A stretch of 64,000 bases of DNA from Ferrimicrobium acidiphilum DSM 19497 (GTDB lineage Bacteria > Actinomycetota > Acidimicrobiia > Acidimicrobiales > Acidimicrobiaceae). The first letter of the stretch is position 1, and each line of letters opens with the position of its first letter. Shown here piece by piece: positions 45,408 through 54,801 of the stretch. The notes beneath the pieces were generated by a model. That model worked only from the letters and a program-made list of their open reading frames with translations, had not been told where the DNA came from and did no database searches. The stretch spans positions 1-64,000 of the forward strand of contig NZ_JXUW01000011.1 of NCBI RefSeq assembly GCF_000949255.1, given 5' to 3'. The position numbers and the translations under genes were made by a program.

Positions 45408-46292
45408 TCAAAGATTGTCGCGCAGATGACCCTTCAGCCAGGACAAGATCTTGGTTGAGTTATGAAGCGGTGTTGATAAATGTCCTTCATCGGGTAGTCG
45501 CAGCAGCTCACTGCTGTGTATGTGGTTTGCTAACCAGCTGGAATGCTGTACCGGAACCATCAGGTCCTGATCACCTTGCCAGATTTGCACCGGGGTAGTC
45601 ATCGCATCAAGTTCAAATCCCCACGGCTTGACAAAGGCTAGATCGTCATCGAGCCACCCGTCAATTCCGTTGCTCAAGGCGTGGTCAAAGTCATCGACGA
45701 TCTCCTTTCCGAGATGTCGGATGGCTGCCACATCAACGGGGGTCAATAGTGTGGCCATGGTGGCAACTATGGAATCAACGTCTGCGGCCACCATCGCCTC
45801 CCGCGCCTGATTTAGATACTGACTGAGATTGTCGGCGCCTTGAAGCGCCAAGCCAAACTCGTCGAGGTTATCTTCCCCCATCCCCTCAAGGAAGTCGAGA
45901 TCATCTTGACCGTATGCTCCGACACCACTTATCGAGGCGACGGCGACTACTCGGTCTGGAAGCAATGCTCCGCATGCCAGCGCATGCGGTCCTCCCCCCG
46001 AAGTTCCATAGCAAGCACAGGTGGCGATCTCTAGGTAGTCAAGGAGCTCTTTGATGTCGCTGGCCACGGAAGCTACTGATCTGCCTGGATCCCTAGAGGA
46101 GCTTGCGTAACCCGGTCGAGTTGGAAAGATGAGACGGACCCCAAGTTCGGCAGCGTTAGCAAGCTCATAGTTCATTGGAACGCCAGCTCCAGGGGTTCCA
46201 TGGTGTGCAATGACCGTGTAGCGTCGGTCAGGTCCAGAGTCAAAATACTCGAACCTTCTACCGTCGCTCAATTTGAGCTGATTGAGTGCCAT
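45408..46292 (-). CDS. alpha/beta hydrolase
   Basis: 294 residues from the ATG at 46290-46292, with AAAGGGAGG directly upstream. The oxyanion segment HHGTPGAGVPM, nucleophile elbow CYGTSGGGPHAL (Ser in GTSGG), acid IWQGDQDLMVP and the histidine in LPDEGHLST make a complete triad. It is probably a small-molecule esterase or epoxide-type hydrolase; the substrate is unknown. A truncated paralogue lies at 47,536-47,997, and 101 bp (45,853-45,953) are identical between the two. Confidence 0.9.
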   Translation of the reverse strand: MALNQLKLSDGRRFEYFDSGPDRRYTVIAHHGTPGAGVPMNYELANAAELGVRLIFPTRPGYASSSRDPGRSVASVASDIKELLDYLEIATCACYGTSGGGPHALACGALLPDRVVAVASISGVGAYGQDDLDFLEGMGEDNLDEFGLALQGADNLSQYLNQAREAMVAADVDSIVATMATLLTPVDVAAIRHLGKEIVDDFDHALSNGIDGWLDDDLAFVKPWGFELDAMTTPVQIWQGDQDLMVPVQHSSWLANHIHSSELLRLPDEGHLSTPLHNSTKILSWLKGHLRDNL

Positions 46293-46406
46293 CGCCTCCC
46301 TTTCTTAAGTTGCTTTCAGGATCACGCTAGTGGGCATAGCCGAATGATGTTGATCACCAAAAACAGTTTTGGAATGGCGAGGCGTGCGAGACAGTCTGCC
46401 AAATCA

Positions 46407-47356
46407 TCACCCATTATCGAGCAACGGCGGAGCTTCCGCTAATACCGCACGTGCCATGGCGAGGCGAGCAGCGCAACGTTCCGGCATGGTCTGCCAGTAG
46501 TACGGGAAGGTCATCAGCGCGATTGCCAGCGCCCAGGCCCGACCTCGGATCCAGGTGACGTCATCAACTTCAAGGCGAGATCGAAACAATTCGCGGCTTG
46601 GCGGGTTGAGTAGTTCCCATGCGATGACGAGGTCTACAGTGGGATCCCCAACGGAGAGACAGTCAAAGTCGACCACCGCGGCCAGTCGACCGTTTTGGAC
46701 CAACAGATTCTCGGCGAGCAGGTCGCCGTGTAGCCACCGCGCAGTCGCCGGCTCGGCACTGTCAGGTAGCGCGATCGCAGCCTCCCAGACTTTTTGGCAG
46801 CGATCGAGGTCAAGGTCAAGGCCGTGAAGTCTGCGACAGTCATCGAGGTAGCTCCGAATGTCAGCATCTATTGACACTAGCGATTCACTGCGGTAGTGGG
46901 AAAGCAACGGGTCTGTGAGCGCGTCAGCTGGAACTTCGAGCTCCCCGAGAGCCTTGATGAAGTTGGCTAGGTCTATTGCAGATCATCAGCTGTGGAGCTG
47001 TTGTGATCAGCAGATGCTAACCCTGGTGTCTTCCCTGCTATCCAGTTCATGATCACCCAGCGCTCCGGGAATCCGAGATCAGGCTCGCCGATCGCAATGA
47101 TCTTTGGGACTGCAACTGGTGATGCGGCAGCGACAAGAGACAGCCATTGAGCTTCCTTGTCAATATTTGCTGAGCCTCCCCGTTGGCGAGGTAGTCGCAC
47201 CAGGAGGTCATCGCCAAGCCGGAACAGGATGTTGGTCGACCCGCCGGCGTCAAGAGGTCTTAGCGGTTGATTGCCGAGGTGGGGAAAGGAAGAGTCGATG
47301 AGCCTGCGCACGAGTGGCAAGTCAAGCTCAATCTCATCCTCGTGCAATGTTACCAC
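46407..47356 (-). pseudogene. APH-family phosphotransferase split by a frameshift
   Basis: The N-lobe (from about 47,356: GGSTNILFRLGDDLLVRLP, WVIMNWIAGKTPG) runs into a stop at 46,973, and the C-lobe continues in another frame from about 46,970 (DLANFIKALGELEVPADAL), with catalytic WLHGDLLAENLL and AVVDFDCLSVGDP intact. Restoring one base near 46,975 joins them into one protein of about 315 residues. The family includes aminoglycoside and macrolide kinases. Because only one change breaks it, the gene is either freshly inactivated, phase-variable or a sequencing error. Confidence 0.8.
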
Positions 47357-47535
47357 AGCTCTATCCTAACGAGCGCTCAGTTTGGAGCTAGCCTCAGGTG
47401 TTGGTGGGACACTCACACCGCTACATTAAACAGTTGGCGCGCGGTGGAATGTTCTATCAGCAGAAGTCGCCATCAACCTCAGATTCACGCGCTTGCTCCG
47501 AGTTCGCTGTTGGGCGACCTAAGGCGCCGTCGTGC

Positions 47536-47997
47536 TCACTTAAGTTGGAGTGCTAACCCAAACTCGTCGAGGTTATCTTCCCCCATCCCCTCAAGGAAGT
47601 CGAGATCATCTTGACCGTATGCTCCGACACCACTTATCGAGGCGACGGCGACTACTCGATCGGGAAGTAGTGCGCCACAGGCGAGTGCATGCGGTCCTCC
47701 TCCTGAAGTGCCATAACTAGCACAGCGAGTGATCTCGAGGTGGTCGAGCAACTCCTTGATGTCGTTAGCAACGGAAGCAACGCTTCGACCTGGATGCCTG
47801 GAGGAGCTCGCGTAACCTGGTCGAGTTGGATAGATCAGACAGATGCCAAGTTCGGCTGCGTTGGCAAGTTCGTAATCCATTGGCGAGCCGGTCCCTGGAG
47901 TTCCATGGTGAGCGTTGATCGTGTCTTGATAGTTGGATCCAGTGTCAGAATACTCTAACGTTCTGCCGTCGCTCAGTCGGAGGTGTTCGATCGCCAC
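47536..47997 (-). pseudogene. truncated alpha/beta-hydrolase paralogue
   Basis: A GTG at 47995-47997 behind AAAGGACAGAT opens a protein matching the first half of the hydrolase at 45,408-46,292 (HHGTPGTGSPMDYELANAAE, YGTSGGGPHALACGALLP). It stops after LALQLK, losing the catalytic Asp and His, so it cannot be active. The last coding part (47,558-47,658) is identical at DNA level to the full-length copy, whereas the 5' parts differ clearly. It is the remains of a tandem duplication flanking the broken phosphotransferase. Confidence 0.85.
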
Positions 47998-48580
47998 ATC
48001 TGTCCTTTCGTCAACTGCTATCACCCTCACGTTAGTGGAGTCAGCCTCGGTGTGGTTAGTCATCAGCGTGCCTGGAGCCTCTGATCCTCAGCGGCGTGGC
48101 CATGAGAGCCAAGCATTATGTAGGTCCTGTGAACTGGGGCTACCTTGCTAGCGCGCCACCCTCGCTCTCAGTATCAGTGTGTGCGTGGATTGCAAAATAA
48201 TTGGATGAGGGCGAGAAGGCTGAGATGTCGAGATGGCTACCTACGATGAGGTGGTGGAGAACAGAACCAAGAGGTGGTGGTCCCACCCATGGATCAACTT
48301 CACTACGTAAAGTTCTCAGACGCTGTCGTCCGCCACTTTGCAGGAGCACTCGTTAGGCGGCGAAGGCGCCCCCCGAGTTCCTATTCCTGTAAGCATTCAG
48401 TGGACAGCGCACTTCGCCCGCCTTCCCACTCGGTGGACCTTGAGAGAGACAATAAGAACCGGATCCCAGCGCTTGCGGCAATTGACATTGCCCTGATTAC
48501 TGCATCTCGCTCTGGTGGCATCGCCTACTCAGCATCCACGATTACGCTTGCCGAAATCAGGAAAGACGAAAAGGCGATGG
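47998..48580. other. intergenic region, nothing recognised
   Basis: No reading frame with convincing composition or ribosome-binding site. It separates the duplicated hydrolase locus from the toxin-antitoxin pair. Confidence 0.4.
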
Positions 48581-48997
48581 TCAGAGCCTGATGAGATCTC
48601 CTTCGAAACCCAATTTGCTCTTTGTAGGCCAATCCCGATCGGTTGTGACAAGTGCACTCGCCTCTTTTTGAATAGCGGTAGCGATTACGATGGCGTCAGG
48701 CAGCTTGAGCTTCTGGCCGTGACGGGCTCGCAATCTCGCTGCCACAACGGCGGTTTCAATATCAAGTTCAGCCACCACGAGTGGAAGACGCTCGATGAAC
48801 TCTCGAATCGCCATCACCGATGACTCGCCATTGCGTGCCGGGGACACAAGGGTCTCAGCAAGCGCTGATGCCGGTACTGCCATTTGATCACCGCGCTCTC
48901 GGGCGTGCGCCAACTCTCTCTTTGCCCCCGGATGATGCGCATCACTTTCATCGAAGAAACCAATGAGGATACCTGCGTCGATGACAGTCAGTCCCAT
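48581..48997 (-). CDS. vapC: PIN-domain toxin (VapC type)
   Basis: 138 residues, start overlapping the antitoxin stop by 10 bases. PIN-domain acidic residues are in place: VIDAGILIGFFDESDAHH (Asp near 7), SALAETLV (Glu near 45), KLPDAIVIATA (Asp near 100) and VTTDRDWP (Asp near 118). VapC toxins are Mg-dependent RNases that cut tRNA or rRNA when the antitoxin is lost. The pair sits in an IS-rich accessory block, as usual for such modules. Confidence 0.9.
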   Translation of the reverse strand: MGLTVIDAGILIGFFDESDAHHPGAKRELAHARERGDQMAVPASALAETLVSPARNGESSVMAIREFIERLPLVVAELDIETAVVAARLRARHGQKLKLPDAIVIATAIQKEASALVTTDRDWPTKSKLGFEGDLIRL

Positions 48998-49230
48998 TCG
49001 TTGCGAAGTTGCTCAAGGATTGCGTGATCGAATACTCCCGTCAAAGATCCGGAGAAACTCTCCAGAATGTCCTCTTCTCGTTCCAGTACAACCCGTCCCG
49101 GGCCATCAGCTCTGGCTATGACACGCTCACCGGCCTCCAAACCAGCGATTCGCATCTCGGCAATCGGAATAGTCACTTGGTGCTTTTCGCTAATCTTGGC
49201 GCTACGCCACTGTTTCTTTACTCGTTTCAT
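48988..49230 (-). CDS. vapB: AbrB/SpoVT-type antitoxin (VapB)
   Basis: 80 residues from the ATG at 49228-49230 (MKRVKKQWRSAKISEKHQVT); GTG codons further upstream near a GGAGGTGAT site could add a few residues. The swapped-hairpin AbrB fold is seen in KISEKHQVTIPIAEMRIAGL, then AGERVIARADGPGRVVLERE, and the C-terminal tail would bind the toxin. It should neutralise the PIN toxin encoded directly downstream and repress the shared promoter. No operator palindrome was pinned down. Confidence 0.85.
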   Translation of the reverse strand: MKRVKKQWRSAKISEKHQVTIPIAEMRIAGLEAGERVIARADGPGRVVLEREEDILESFSGSLTGVFDHAILEQLRNEWD

Positions 49231-49479
49231 ATTTGTAAAGAATATCACCTCCCCACGAGAGCAGGCGATCTGAAAGGTGAGTTCAATAATTGCGTGACCT
49301 GGCAAGAACCCGGAGCGGACTTATTCGAGCGTCGTCACGATCCAACCGCCGCTGGAGTCTCTCCCTCCATAATGGAAGGATCCTGGTGCGAAGGATCTGG
49401 CGAACCTTTGGCTTAAAGCCCTACATAGTAGAGACCTTTACGCATATCCAATGACCCAGAGTTCATGCGAAAAGGTCAG

Positions 49480-49870
49480 AGACGTTGCTGGGATCTATAT
49501 AAACCCACCAGAGGCGCACGATCGTGCTCTGTGTTGACGAGAAGACGAGAGGTGCAAGCCCTAAGCCGCACCCAACCCATGCTTCGGGTGGTGCCAGGGG
49601 TTCCCCTTGCGTCGAGGGACTTCAGTACAAGCGCAGGCGGTATCAGCAACCACAATGTGCGCCCTCGACGTCGCCTCCGGCAAGGTCATCACCAAGATGA
49701 CCGTTGCCCATAGGGCTGTAGAGTTCATCGACAAGAAAGCACCTAAAGAGCTGGGAGTTCACGTCGCACTTAACAACTACGCAGCCTATAAGACCGATCC
49801 GGTGAGAACCTAGCCCCGTACTCTCCCTCGCCTTTCAGTTCCACTTCACGCCGACATTCCTTGACCCAAT
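49480..49870 (+). pseudogene. IS630-family transposase remnant
   Basis: Pieces in several plus-strand frames read NPPEAHDRALCVDEKT, then ALDVASGKVITKM, VHVALNNYAAYKTDPVR, FQFHFTPTFLDPM. These are the DDE core blocks of IS630 transposases (CVDEK, LDxxSGK, VLDNYxxHK, HFTPTxxSW). Frameshifts and stops show that it is inactive. Confidence 0.7.
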
Positions 49871-49899
49871 GAGAAAGGAGTTGGTGATTGTACGCATCC

Positions 49900-50390
49900 C
49901 TCCGGTCGGCCAGCACCCACCTGGAACTCGAGCAACCGGTCTAACAGCTGGTCGTTGAGGCGCTCATAGCGGAGCTGACCGTTGAAGCTCTCGATCCAGG
50001 TGTTCTGTTACGGTGAGCCCGGGTCGATGAACACGGTACTGGTACCGGTGAACCGGTACCAGTCGACCAGGACATTGGCGATGAACTCGGACTCGCATCG
50101 GAACAGACGTATACCGGGACGCCGCGGCTGGAGGCCAGGTGGTCCAAGCATCTGACCACTCCGTCGGCGTCGATGGAACACTCGACTTCGCAGGCGAGTG
50201 CTTCGCCGGTTAACGCGTCGACGACGTCGAGGATCTTGAACATCCCACCAGCCGCGGTCTGGTCGAACTGGAGATCCATCGCCTAGATCACGTTGGGTCG
50301 GATCGCGTGCACTGCATCCACTGGCCCATCGATGCCCCGTAGTGGCGGGGACCTTTTGCAGACCACGGCCGCCGTAGGCACCACCGATGG
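49900..50390 (-). pseudogene. IS3-family OrfB transposase remnant
   Basis: The minus strand encodes AMDLQFDQTAAGGMFKIL, ALACEVECSIDADGVV, then after a frameshift EFIANVLVDWYRFTGTS and VFIDPGSP, stop (TAA where Trp is expected), QNTWIESFNGQLRYERLND. This is the integrase core of IS3 OrfB with two frame changes and a nonsense codon. It is G+C-rich like the neighbouring GGDEF-EAL gene, suggesting that both arrived together. Confidence 0.78.
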
Positions 50391-50399
50391 TCGAGCCAA

Positions 50400-52694
50400 C
50401 TATGGCCGACTGCTGCGGCTTCGGGGGGTCCGGGCTGCACCGGATTCCGCTCGGAGGACGTCGATGAGGGTCGCGGCTGGTGCCGGCCGTCCGAGGAGGA
50501 ATCCCTGGGCCTGGTCGCACCCAGCGGCACGCAACCAGCGGAGATCCTCGACCGTCTCGACCCCCTCGGCCACGATCCGAGCCCCGAGTTCGTGGCCTAC
50601 GCCGATGATCCCGCGTAGGATGCGCCGGTGTCGCGGGTCGTCGCGCAGGAGGCCGCGGTCGATTTTGAGTTCGTCGACGGGCAGGGCGGCTAGGTAGGCG
50701 AGTGAGGAGTAACCAGTGCCAAAATCGTCGATACTCGTCTCGACCCCGAGGGCACGCAACTCCTCGAGGACGGAAAGAGTCCGGGATTCCTCGGGGAGCA
50801 GCGCGCCCTCGGTGAGTTCTGTGACGAGGCGGTGACCCGGAATTCCGGCCTGCCCGAGCCAACGCACCACCCGGGCGACTAGGTCATTGGCCAGGTCGTC
50901 GGCCGACACGTTGACCGACATGCTCAGCTCCAGGCCGTCGGCATCCCATCGGCGCAGCTGGTCGAGGGCGCGAGGGACGACCCAGTCGGAGAGCTCGGTC
51001 ACCAGACCGGCGGCCTCGAGGGGCGGAACGATGCGATCCGCGCCGAGGAGGCCGAGGTCAGGGTGACGCCAGCGGACGAGAGCTTCGACGCCGGTGATCT
51101 CGCTGCTGGAGAGGTTCACCTTCGGTTGGAAGTACAGTACGAGTTGGTCGTCGCGGTCCAGGGCAGTGCGCAGGTCGTCGAGGAGGCGGGCGTCGCGGTC
51201 GCGGCCGCAGGTCGAATGGCGCGGGTGTCCCCCGGATGGCCGGGCGGCTCGTTTGGCGACGTACATCGACAGGTCGGCCGCCCGGAGCAGGCCGGTCAGA
51301 TCGGCCCCGTCACCCGGGAAGGTGGCCATGCCGATGCTGGCGGTCACCTGGACGGGCGTTGAACCTAGGAGCACGGGCCGGCGTATGCTGGCGTACAGGC
51401 CGGCGGCGACCTCTTCGGGCCGCCCGTCACGGCCCGAGAGTAGGGCGATGGCGAATTCGTCCCCACCCATCCTGGCCAGGAGGTCACCATCGTCCAGCGC
51501 GGCGCGGAGGCGCCCCGCCAGCTCGGTGAGCAGCTCGTCGCCGTACTGGTGCCCGAGTTGATCGTTGACCTGTTTGAAGCGGTCGAGGTCGATGACCAGC
51601 ACCGTCACCAAGTCGTTGGCAGCCGCGGCCGTCTCGAGAGCGGTGTCCATCTCTTGGGAGAAGGCCCGGCGATTGAGCAACCCCGTCAGCGGATCGTGAC
51701 TGGCCTCGTAGCGCTCAGCCTGCCGGAGGCGGGCGTTGTCGACCACGACGGTGCCCTCGAGGGCGAGCTGACCCAGGCGAGCTCGGTCGCTCGCCCTCCA
51801 GTAGCGGCGCGGCGCTTGATCACCACATAGGACAAGGCCGAGCGGACCGTCGCTGGATAGGAGCGGGATGGCAGCGAGGGACCGTAGGCCGAGTACCTGC
51901 GCCACTCCGTTCTTCCTCACCCGGCCGGCGCCCCTGGTGTCGGTGATGAGGTCGGGGCCCGGGGTCGGACCTTCCACAGCCCTTCGCCACACCGGGGAGT
52001 CGGCGGCCAGCCGCCCGATCAGGCTGGCTCGGAGCTCCTCGTTCCGCCCTGGCCCGGCTCCGACGGTCGCCACCTCGCTGATGATTCCGGCCCCGTCGAC
52101 CAGGTAGGCGCAGGCGGTCGGCAACCGCAGAGCTCGGGCCGCGGCGGCCGCCAAGGCCTCCGCCGCCTCCATCGGTGAGCAGGCCTGGACCCCGGCTTCG
52201 AGGAGTTGTAGCAACGCCGCATCCGCCGCATCCGTTTCGGCGTCCTCCGGCGCCAGGGTCTCGAGCCACGTTCCGGCTGCAGCGGCGAGGACCTCCAGTA
52301 CCGGCGCGCCTGCTGCGGGGTCGGCGCCTTCGACAGTGAGCATCCCGACCTGGCGGGGATGTTGAAGGACCCGGCACCGGACTGACGGGGCGTAGGTTGA
52401 GGCGAGCAGCACCTGCTCGGCCCTGGTTGCGCCGGTGACGATCGAAGTGGTCCCGTCTAAGGCGGCGGCGTAGCACGGCAGGTCGCCGATGGGTATGACT
52501 GGCAGTGCCGACCAGTCGGCGGGGTCACGGTCGGATGTGATGCTCAGGTACGGGGTCACTACGCGGCCCTCTTCATCGAGGCGCCACACCGTGATCCGGC
52601 TGGCATCGAGCGGGCCCAGGGCGGTACGACAGACCGTCGCCAACCCTTCGTCGAGTGCACCCCGATCGAGGTTCTCCAACCTCAGCCCTTCCAC
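50400..52694 (-). CDS. GAF-GGDEF-EAL c-di-GMP signalling protein
   Basis: 764 residues, ATG 52692-52694. Two GAF-like sensor regions fill residues 1-320; the cyclase domain has [22 protein letters not shown] and an intact RMGGDEFAI (near 415); the phosphodiesterase domain has [42 protein letters not shown] and EGVE, all catalytic positions kept. It could both make and break c-di-GMP. No membrane helix is seen. The DNA is strikingly G+C-rich (about 75 % in 51,481-51,540 against about 52 % in ordinary lines), so the gene was recently acquired. Its 3' end runs into IS3 debris and may be altered. Confidence 0.92.
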   Translation of the reverse strand: MEGLRLENLDRGALDEGLATVCRTALGPLDASRITVWRLDEEGRVVTPYLSITSDRDPADWSALPVIPIGDLPCYAAALDGTTSIVTGATRAEQVLLASTYAPSVRCRVLQHPRQVGMLTVEGADPAAGAPVLEVLAAAAGTWLETLAPEDAETDAADAALLQLLEAGVQACSPMEAAEALAAAAARALRLPTACAYLVDGAGIISEVATVGAGPGRNEELRASLIGRLAADSPVWRRAVEGPTPGPDLITDTRGAGRVRKNGVAQVLGLRSLAAIPLLSSDGPLGLVLCGDQAPRRYWRASDRARLGQLALEGTVVVDNARLRQAERYEASHDPLTGLLNRRAFSQEMDTALETAAAANDLVTVLVIDLDRFKQVNDQLGHQYGDELLTELAGRLRAALDDGDLLARMGGDEFAIALLSGRDGRPEEVAAGLYASIRRPVLLGSTPVQVTASIGMATFPGDGADLTGLLRAADLSMYVAKRAARPSGGHPRHSTCGRDRDARLLDDLRTALDRDDQLVLYFQPKVNLSSSEITGVEALVRWRHPDLGLLGADRIVPPLEAAGLVTELSDWVVPRALDQLRRWDADGLELSMSVNVSADDLANDLVARVVRWLGQAGIPGHRLVTELTEGALLPEESRTLSVLEELRALGVETSIDDFGTGYSSLAYLAALPVDELKIDRGLLRDDPRHRRILRGIIGVGHELGARIVAEGVETVEDLRWLRAAGCDQAQGFLLGRPAPAATLIDVLRAESGAARTPRSRSSRP

Positions 52695-52814
52695 TAGCTT
52701 CCTCCCGCCCGCCGACGCTCAGCCCGTAACGGCCTTCATACACGTGGCGGCGTCTCCCACTACTTCGGTCGTGGCGGCGGCCAGCTTGAGGTCATTGCCG
52801 ACTTTTCGAAGGCT

Positions 52815-53320
52815 CTACTGCTTTTTCGGGGGTGGGTTGAGAGGCGTCTGATGGCGCACCAGCTCACTAACGGTAGGGAATCTCCGCTTTGACTGGCCGG
52901 GTCGGGACGGCTTGACTCCGATGGCAGGGTTGGAAGCGAGCAAGCCCTCGATCACCACGTCGGTGAGTAGCTTCTTCGCACCCCTAGGTATCGGGTCACG
53001 GTAGCCGGAACAGGCTCACCACCGATGCGGCTACATATGACCGCCGGAGGTCCGCTAGGCGGACAGCTCCGATTCGTGGCTCGATCTGATACCCCCAAAT
53101 GCTCCTCTCGCGCGCGGTGGTCGAGTCGGTCGTCTGCCTCGCGGTTGACCACCGCTCCCACCGCTCGGCCACGGTGATCTTGCAGCCGCTTGGGTCTCGA
53201 GTGCCGCCGTGACGATGCTCTCGCAGGCGTTCCTGGCGGTAAGCCTCGGCCTCGGTTGTCGTAGTGGGCCGTATGTCGGTTGCCAGATGAGTTGTAGCAC
53301 CGTGCCTCCCACCTTGCGGT
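52815..53320 (-). pseudogene. tyrosine site-specific integrase, N-terminal remnant
   Basis: Minus-strand pieces in different frames read ARWEARCYNSSGNRHTAHYD, then TEAEAYRQERLREHRHGG, CKITVAERWERWSTARQ, IEPRIGAVRLADLRR, and after another shift KKLLTDVVIEGLLASNPAIG and RRFPTVSELVRHQ. This is the arm- and core-binding part of an actinophage-type integrase; the catalytic R-H-R-Y domain is missing. It lies against the 3' end of tRNA-Val, the classic position for such an enzyme, and marks a decayed tRNA-integrated element. Confidence 0.8.
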
Positions 53321-53398
53321 CTTCCAGTGATGGGGGTGAAAGGCCTGTAACCGTTGTCGCCACCTCGGTCTAGATAGCGCTTGACAGTGACTTTGTAG

Positions 53399-53472
53399 TG
53401 GGCGCTAGAGGACTCGAACCTCCGACCTCAGCCGTGTGAAGGCTGCGCTCTAACCAACTGAGCTAAGCGCCC
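53399..53472 (-). tRNA. tRNA-Val (anticodon CAC)
   Basis: The minus strand folds as a cloverleaf: acceptor GGGCGCT/AGCGCCC with discriminator A, D-stem GCTC/GAGC, anticodon stem CAGCC/GGCTG with loop TTCACAC (anticodon CAC), variable AGGTC, T-stem GGAGG/CCTCT with TTCGAGT. CCA is not encoded. The integrase remnant and G+C-rich block begin at its 3' end. Confidence 0.97.
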
Positions 53473-53661
53473 GCGACACGTAGATACTAGCCAGCTAATT
53501 TGTGGAAACTGTTCACGTGGTGCTCAGATTCGGTCGAGGGAGTCCTGGATCAAATACTTGCACACCAGCTCTGGGGTTCATCGAATGTTAAAGGCCCGTG
53601 TTTTTCTGCCGAAATGCCTAAAAGCGGTCAGCATGGCGCATGGAATGACGAGGTGTAGGCA

Positions 53662-54801
53662 ATGCAGCAGCAGGTGGCAGGGGAAGGTTCGGGGGTCACT
53701 CAACTTGATGTTGAGCCCGTCGAGAGAGTGATCGCCTCCACGATTGCCGATCCAAGCACTCTTGGCATCGTAGCCCAGCCAATCGTGTCACTCGACGACG
53801 GCAATGTGGTTGGTTATGAAGCATTAGCCCGGTTCGCCGGTGAGATCCCCACAGAGCGCTTGTTCGAGGAGGCTTCCGAACTTGGAATGGGTGCAGAGTT
53901 GGAGGCTATTGCTCTAGATCGGGGTCTGGCGATACTTCACTATCTCCCTCACGGTTTTGTCCTCCATGTAAATGTGTCGCCAACATATCTCGGTATGCAA
54001 GATATACATCGAATCTTGCTTGCGGCACGATTGGATCGGGTGGTTATTGAACTTACCGAACATATCCCAGTATCTGAGACCGGTCAGTTGCGCCGACAGC
54101 TCGCTACCTATCGCTCGCTCGGTGCGCGTATCGCACTTGATGACGCAGGTGCAGGTTACGGAGGACTGGAGCTCATGTATGAACTCGAGCCCGACATGAT
54201 CAAGATCGACAGGTTTCTCATCAGTGACATAGATCGCTCTGACACCAAGGCGGCTGTTGTTGCAACGCTTGTGGCCTCAGCTAGAGCCAAAGGCATCAAG
54301 GTAGTTGCAGAGGGAATCGAGACAGCATCTGAGTTTGATGCTGCCTCCCGTCTAGGGATCGACCTTGGGCAGGGGTATTGGATTGCACGGCCAGCAGCGG
54401 GTTTACCACGGATTGATGCAGCGAAGTTGTCACGACATAGCCGCATAGAACGCAACGTTACCCTTGGTAGGGAACTCGCTACGGTGACTGAACCGGTTAC
54501 AACGGCGCTTGGGAGTTCGAGTTTTGTCGGTGTGCAGTTTGGTGTCGGAGTGGACCACTACGGGAGACCGTTGTTCGTATGGTCGATGGATGTTAATGGA
54601 GTTGAACACGTTCGAAATGCGACTGAGGTAGAGTCTGGTTGCTCGATACAAGAGTGCATCAGGAGAGCCCTTGGCAGGAGTTCGGAGACCCGCTTCGATC
54701 CGTTGGTGGTGACCGACCACGCGCGTCGGGTTCTGGGCATAACCAGACTTGAGCGACTTCTCAATGCTGCAGACGCCAAACCAGGATCGGAGGTGTCGTG
54801 A
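53662..54801 (+). CDS. EAL-domain c-di-GMP phosphodiesterase-like protein
   Basis: 379 residues, ATG 53662. The EAL domain runs from about 33 to 260: GYEALARF (Glu53-Ala-Leu), HVNVSPTYL, VIELTEHIPV, LDDAGAGYGGLELMY (usual DDFGTGYSS altered to DDAGAGYGG but both Asp kept), IKIDRFLI, VVAEGIE and QGYWIARP. The residues for metal and catalysis are mostly present, so activity is possible. A C-terminal region (about 280-375, ending DPLVVTDHARRVLGITRLER) resembles half of a CBS-type domain. Its stop overlaps the start of a second EAL gene, so the two are made together and may pair. Confidence 0.88.
   Translation: MQQQVAGEGSGVTQLDVEPVERVIASTIADPSTLGIVAQPIVSLDDGNVVGYEALARFAGEIPTERLFEEASELGMGAELEAIALDRGLAILHYLPHGFVLHVNVSPTYLGMQDIHRILLAARLDRVVIELTEHIPVSETGQLRRQLATYRSLGARIALDDAGAGYGGLELMYELEPDMIKIDRFLISDIDRSDTKAAVVATLVASARAKGIKVVAEGIETASEFDAASRLGIDLGQGYWIARPAAGLPRIDAAKLSRHSRIERNVTLGRELATVTEPVTTALGSSSFVGVQFGVGVDHYGRPLFVWSMDVNGVEHVRNATEVESGCSIQECIRRALGRSSETRFDPLVVTDHARRVLGITRLERLLNAADAKPGSEVS

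Noticed and set aside
48274-48591. Plus-strand frame of 105 codons
   Set aside because: Weak composition, no ribosome-binding site, and runs into the end of the convergent toxin gene.
50008-50862. Minus-strand frame of 284 codons
   Set aside because: Mix of shifted IS3 OrfB and antisense-frame sequence of the GGDEF-EAL gene, not a real protein.
51820-52476. Minus-strand frame of 218 codons
   Set aside because: Alternative frame of the G+C-rich GGDEF-EAL gene; arginine-rich composition is the usual artefact of high G+C.
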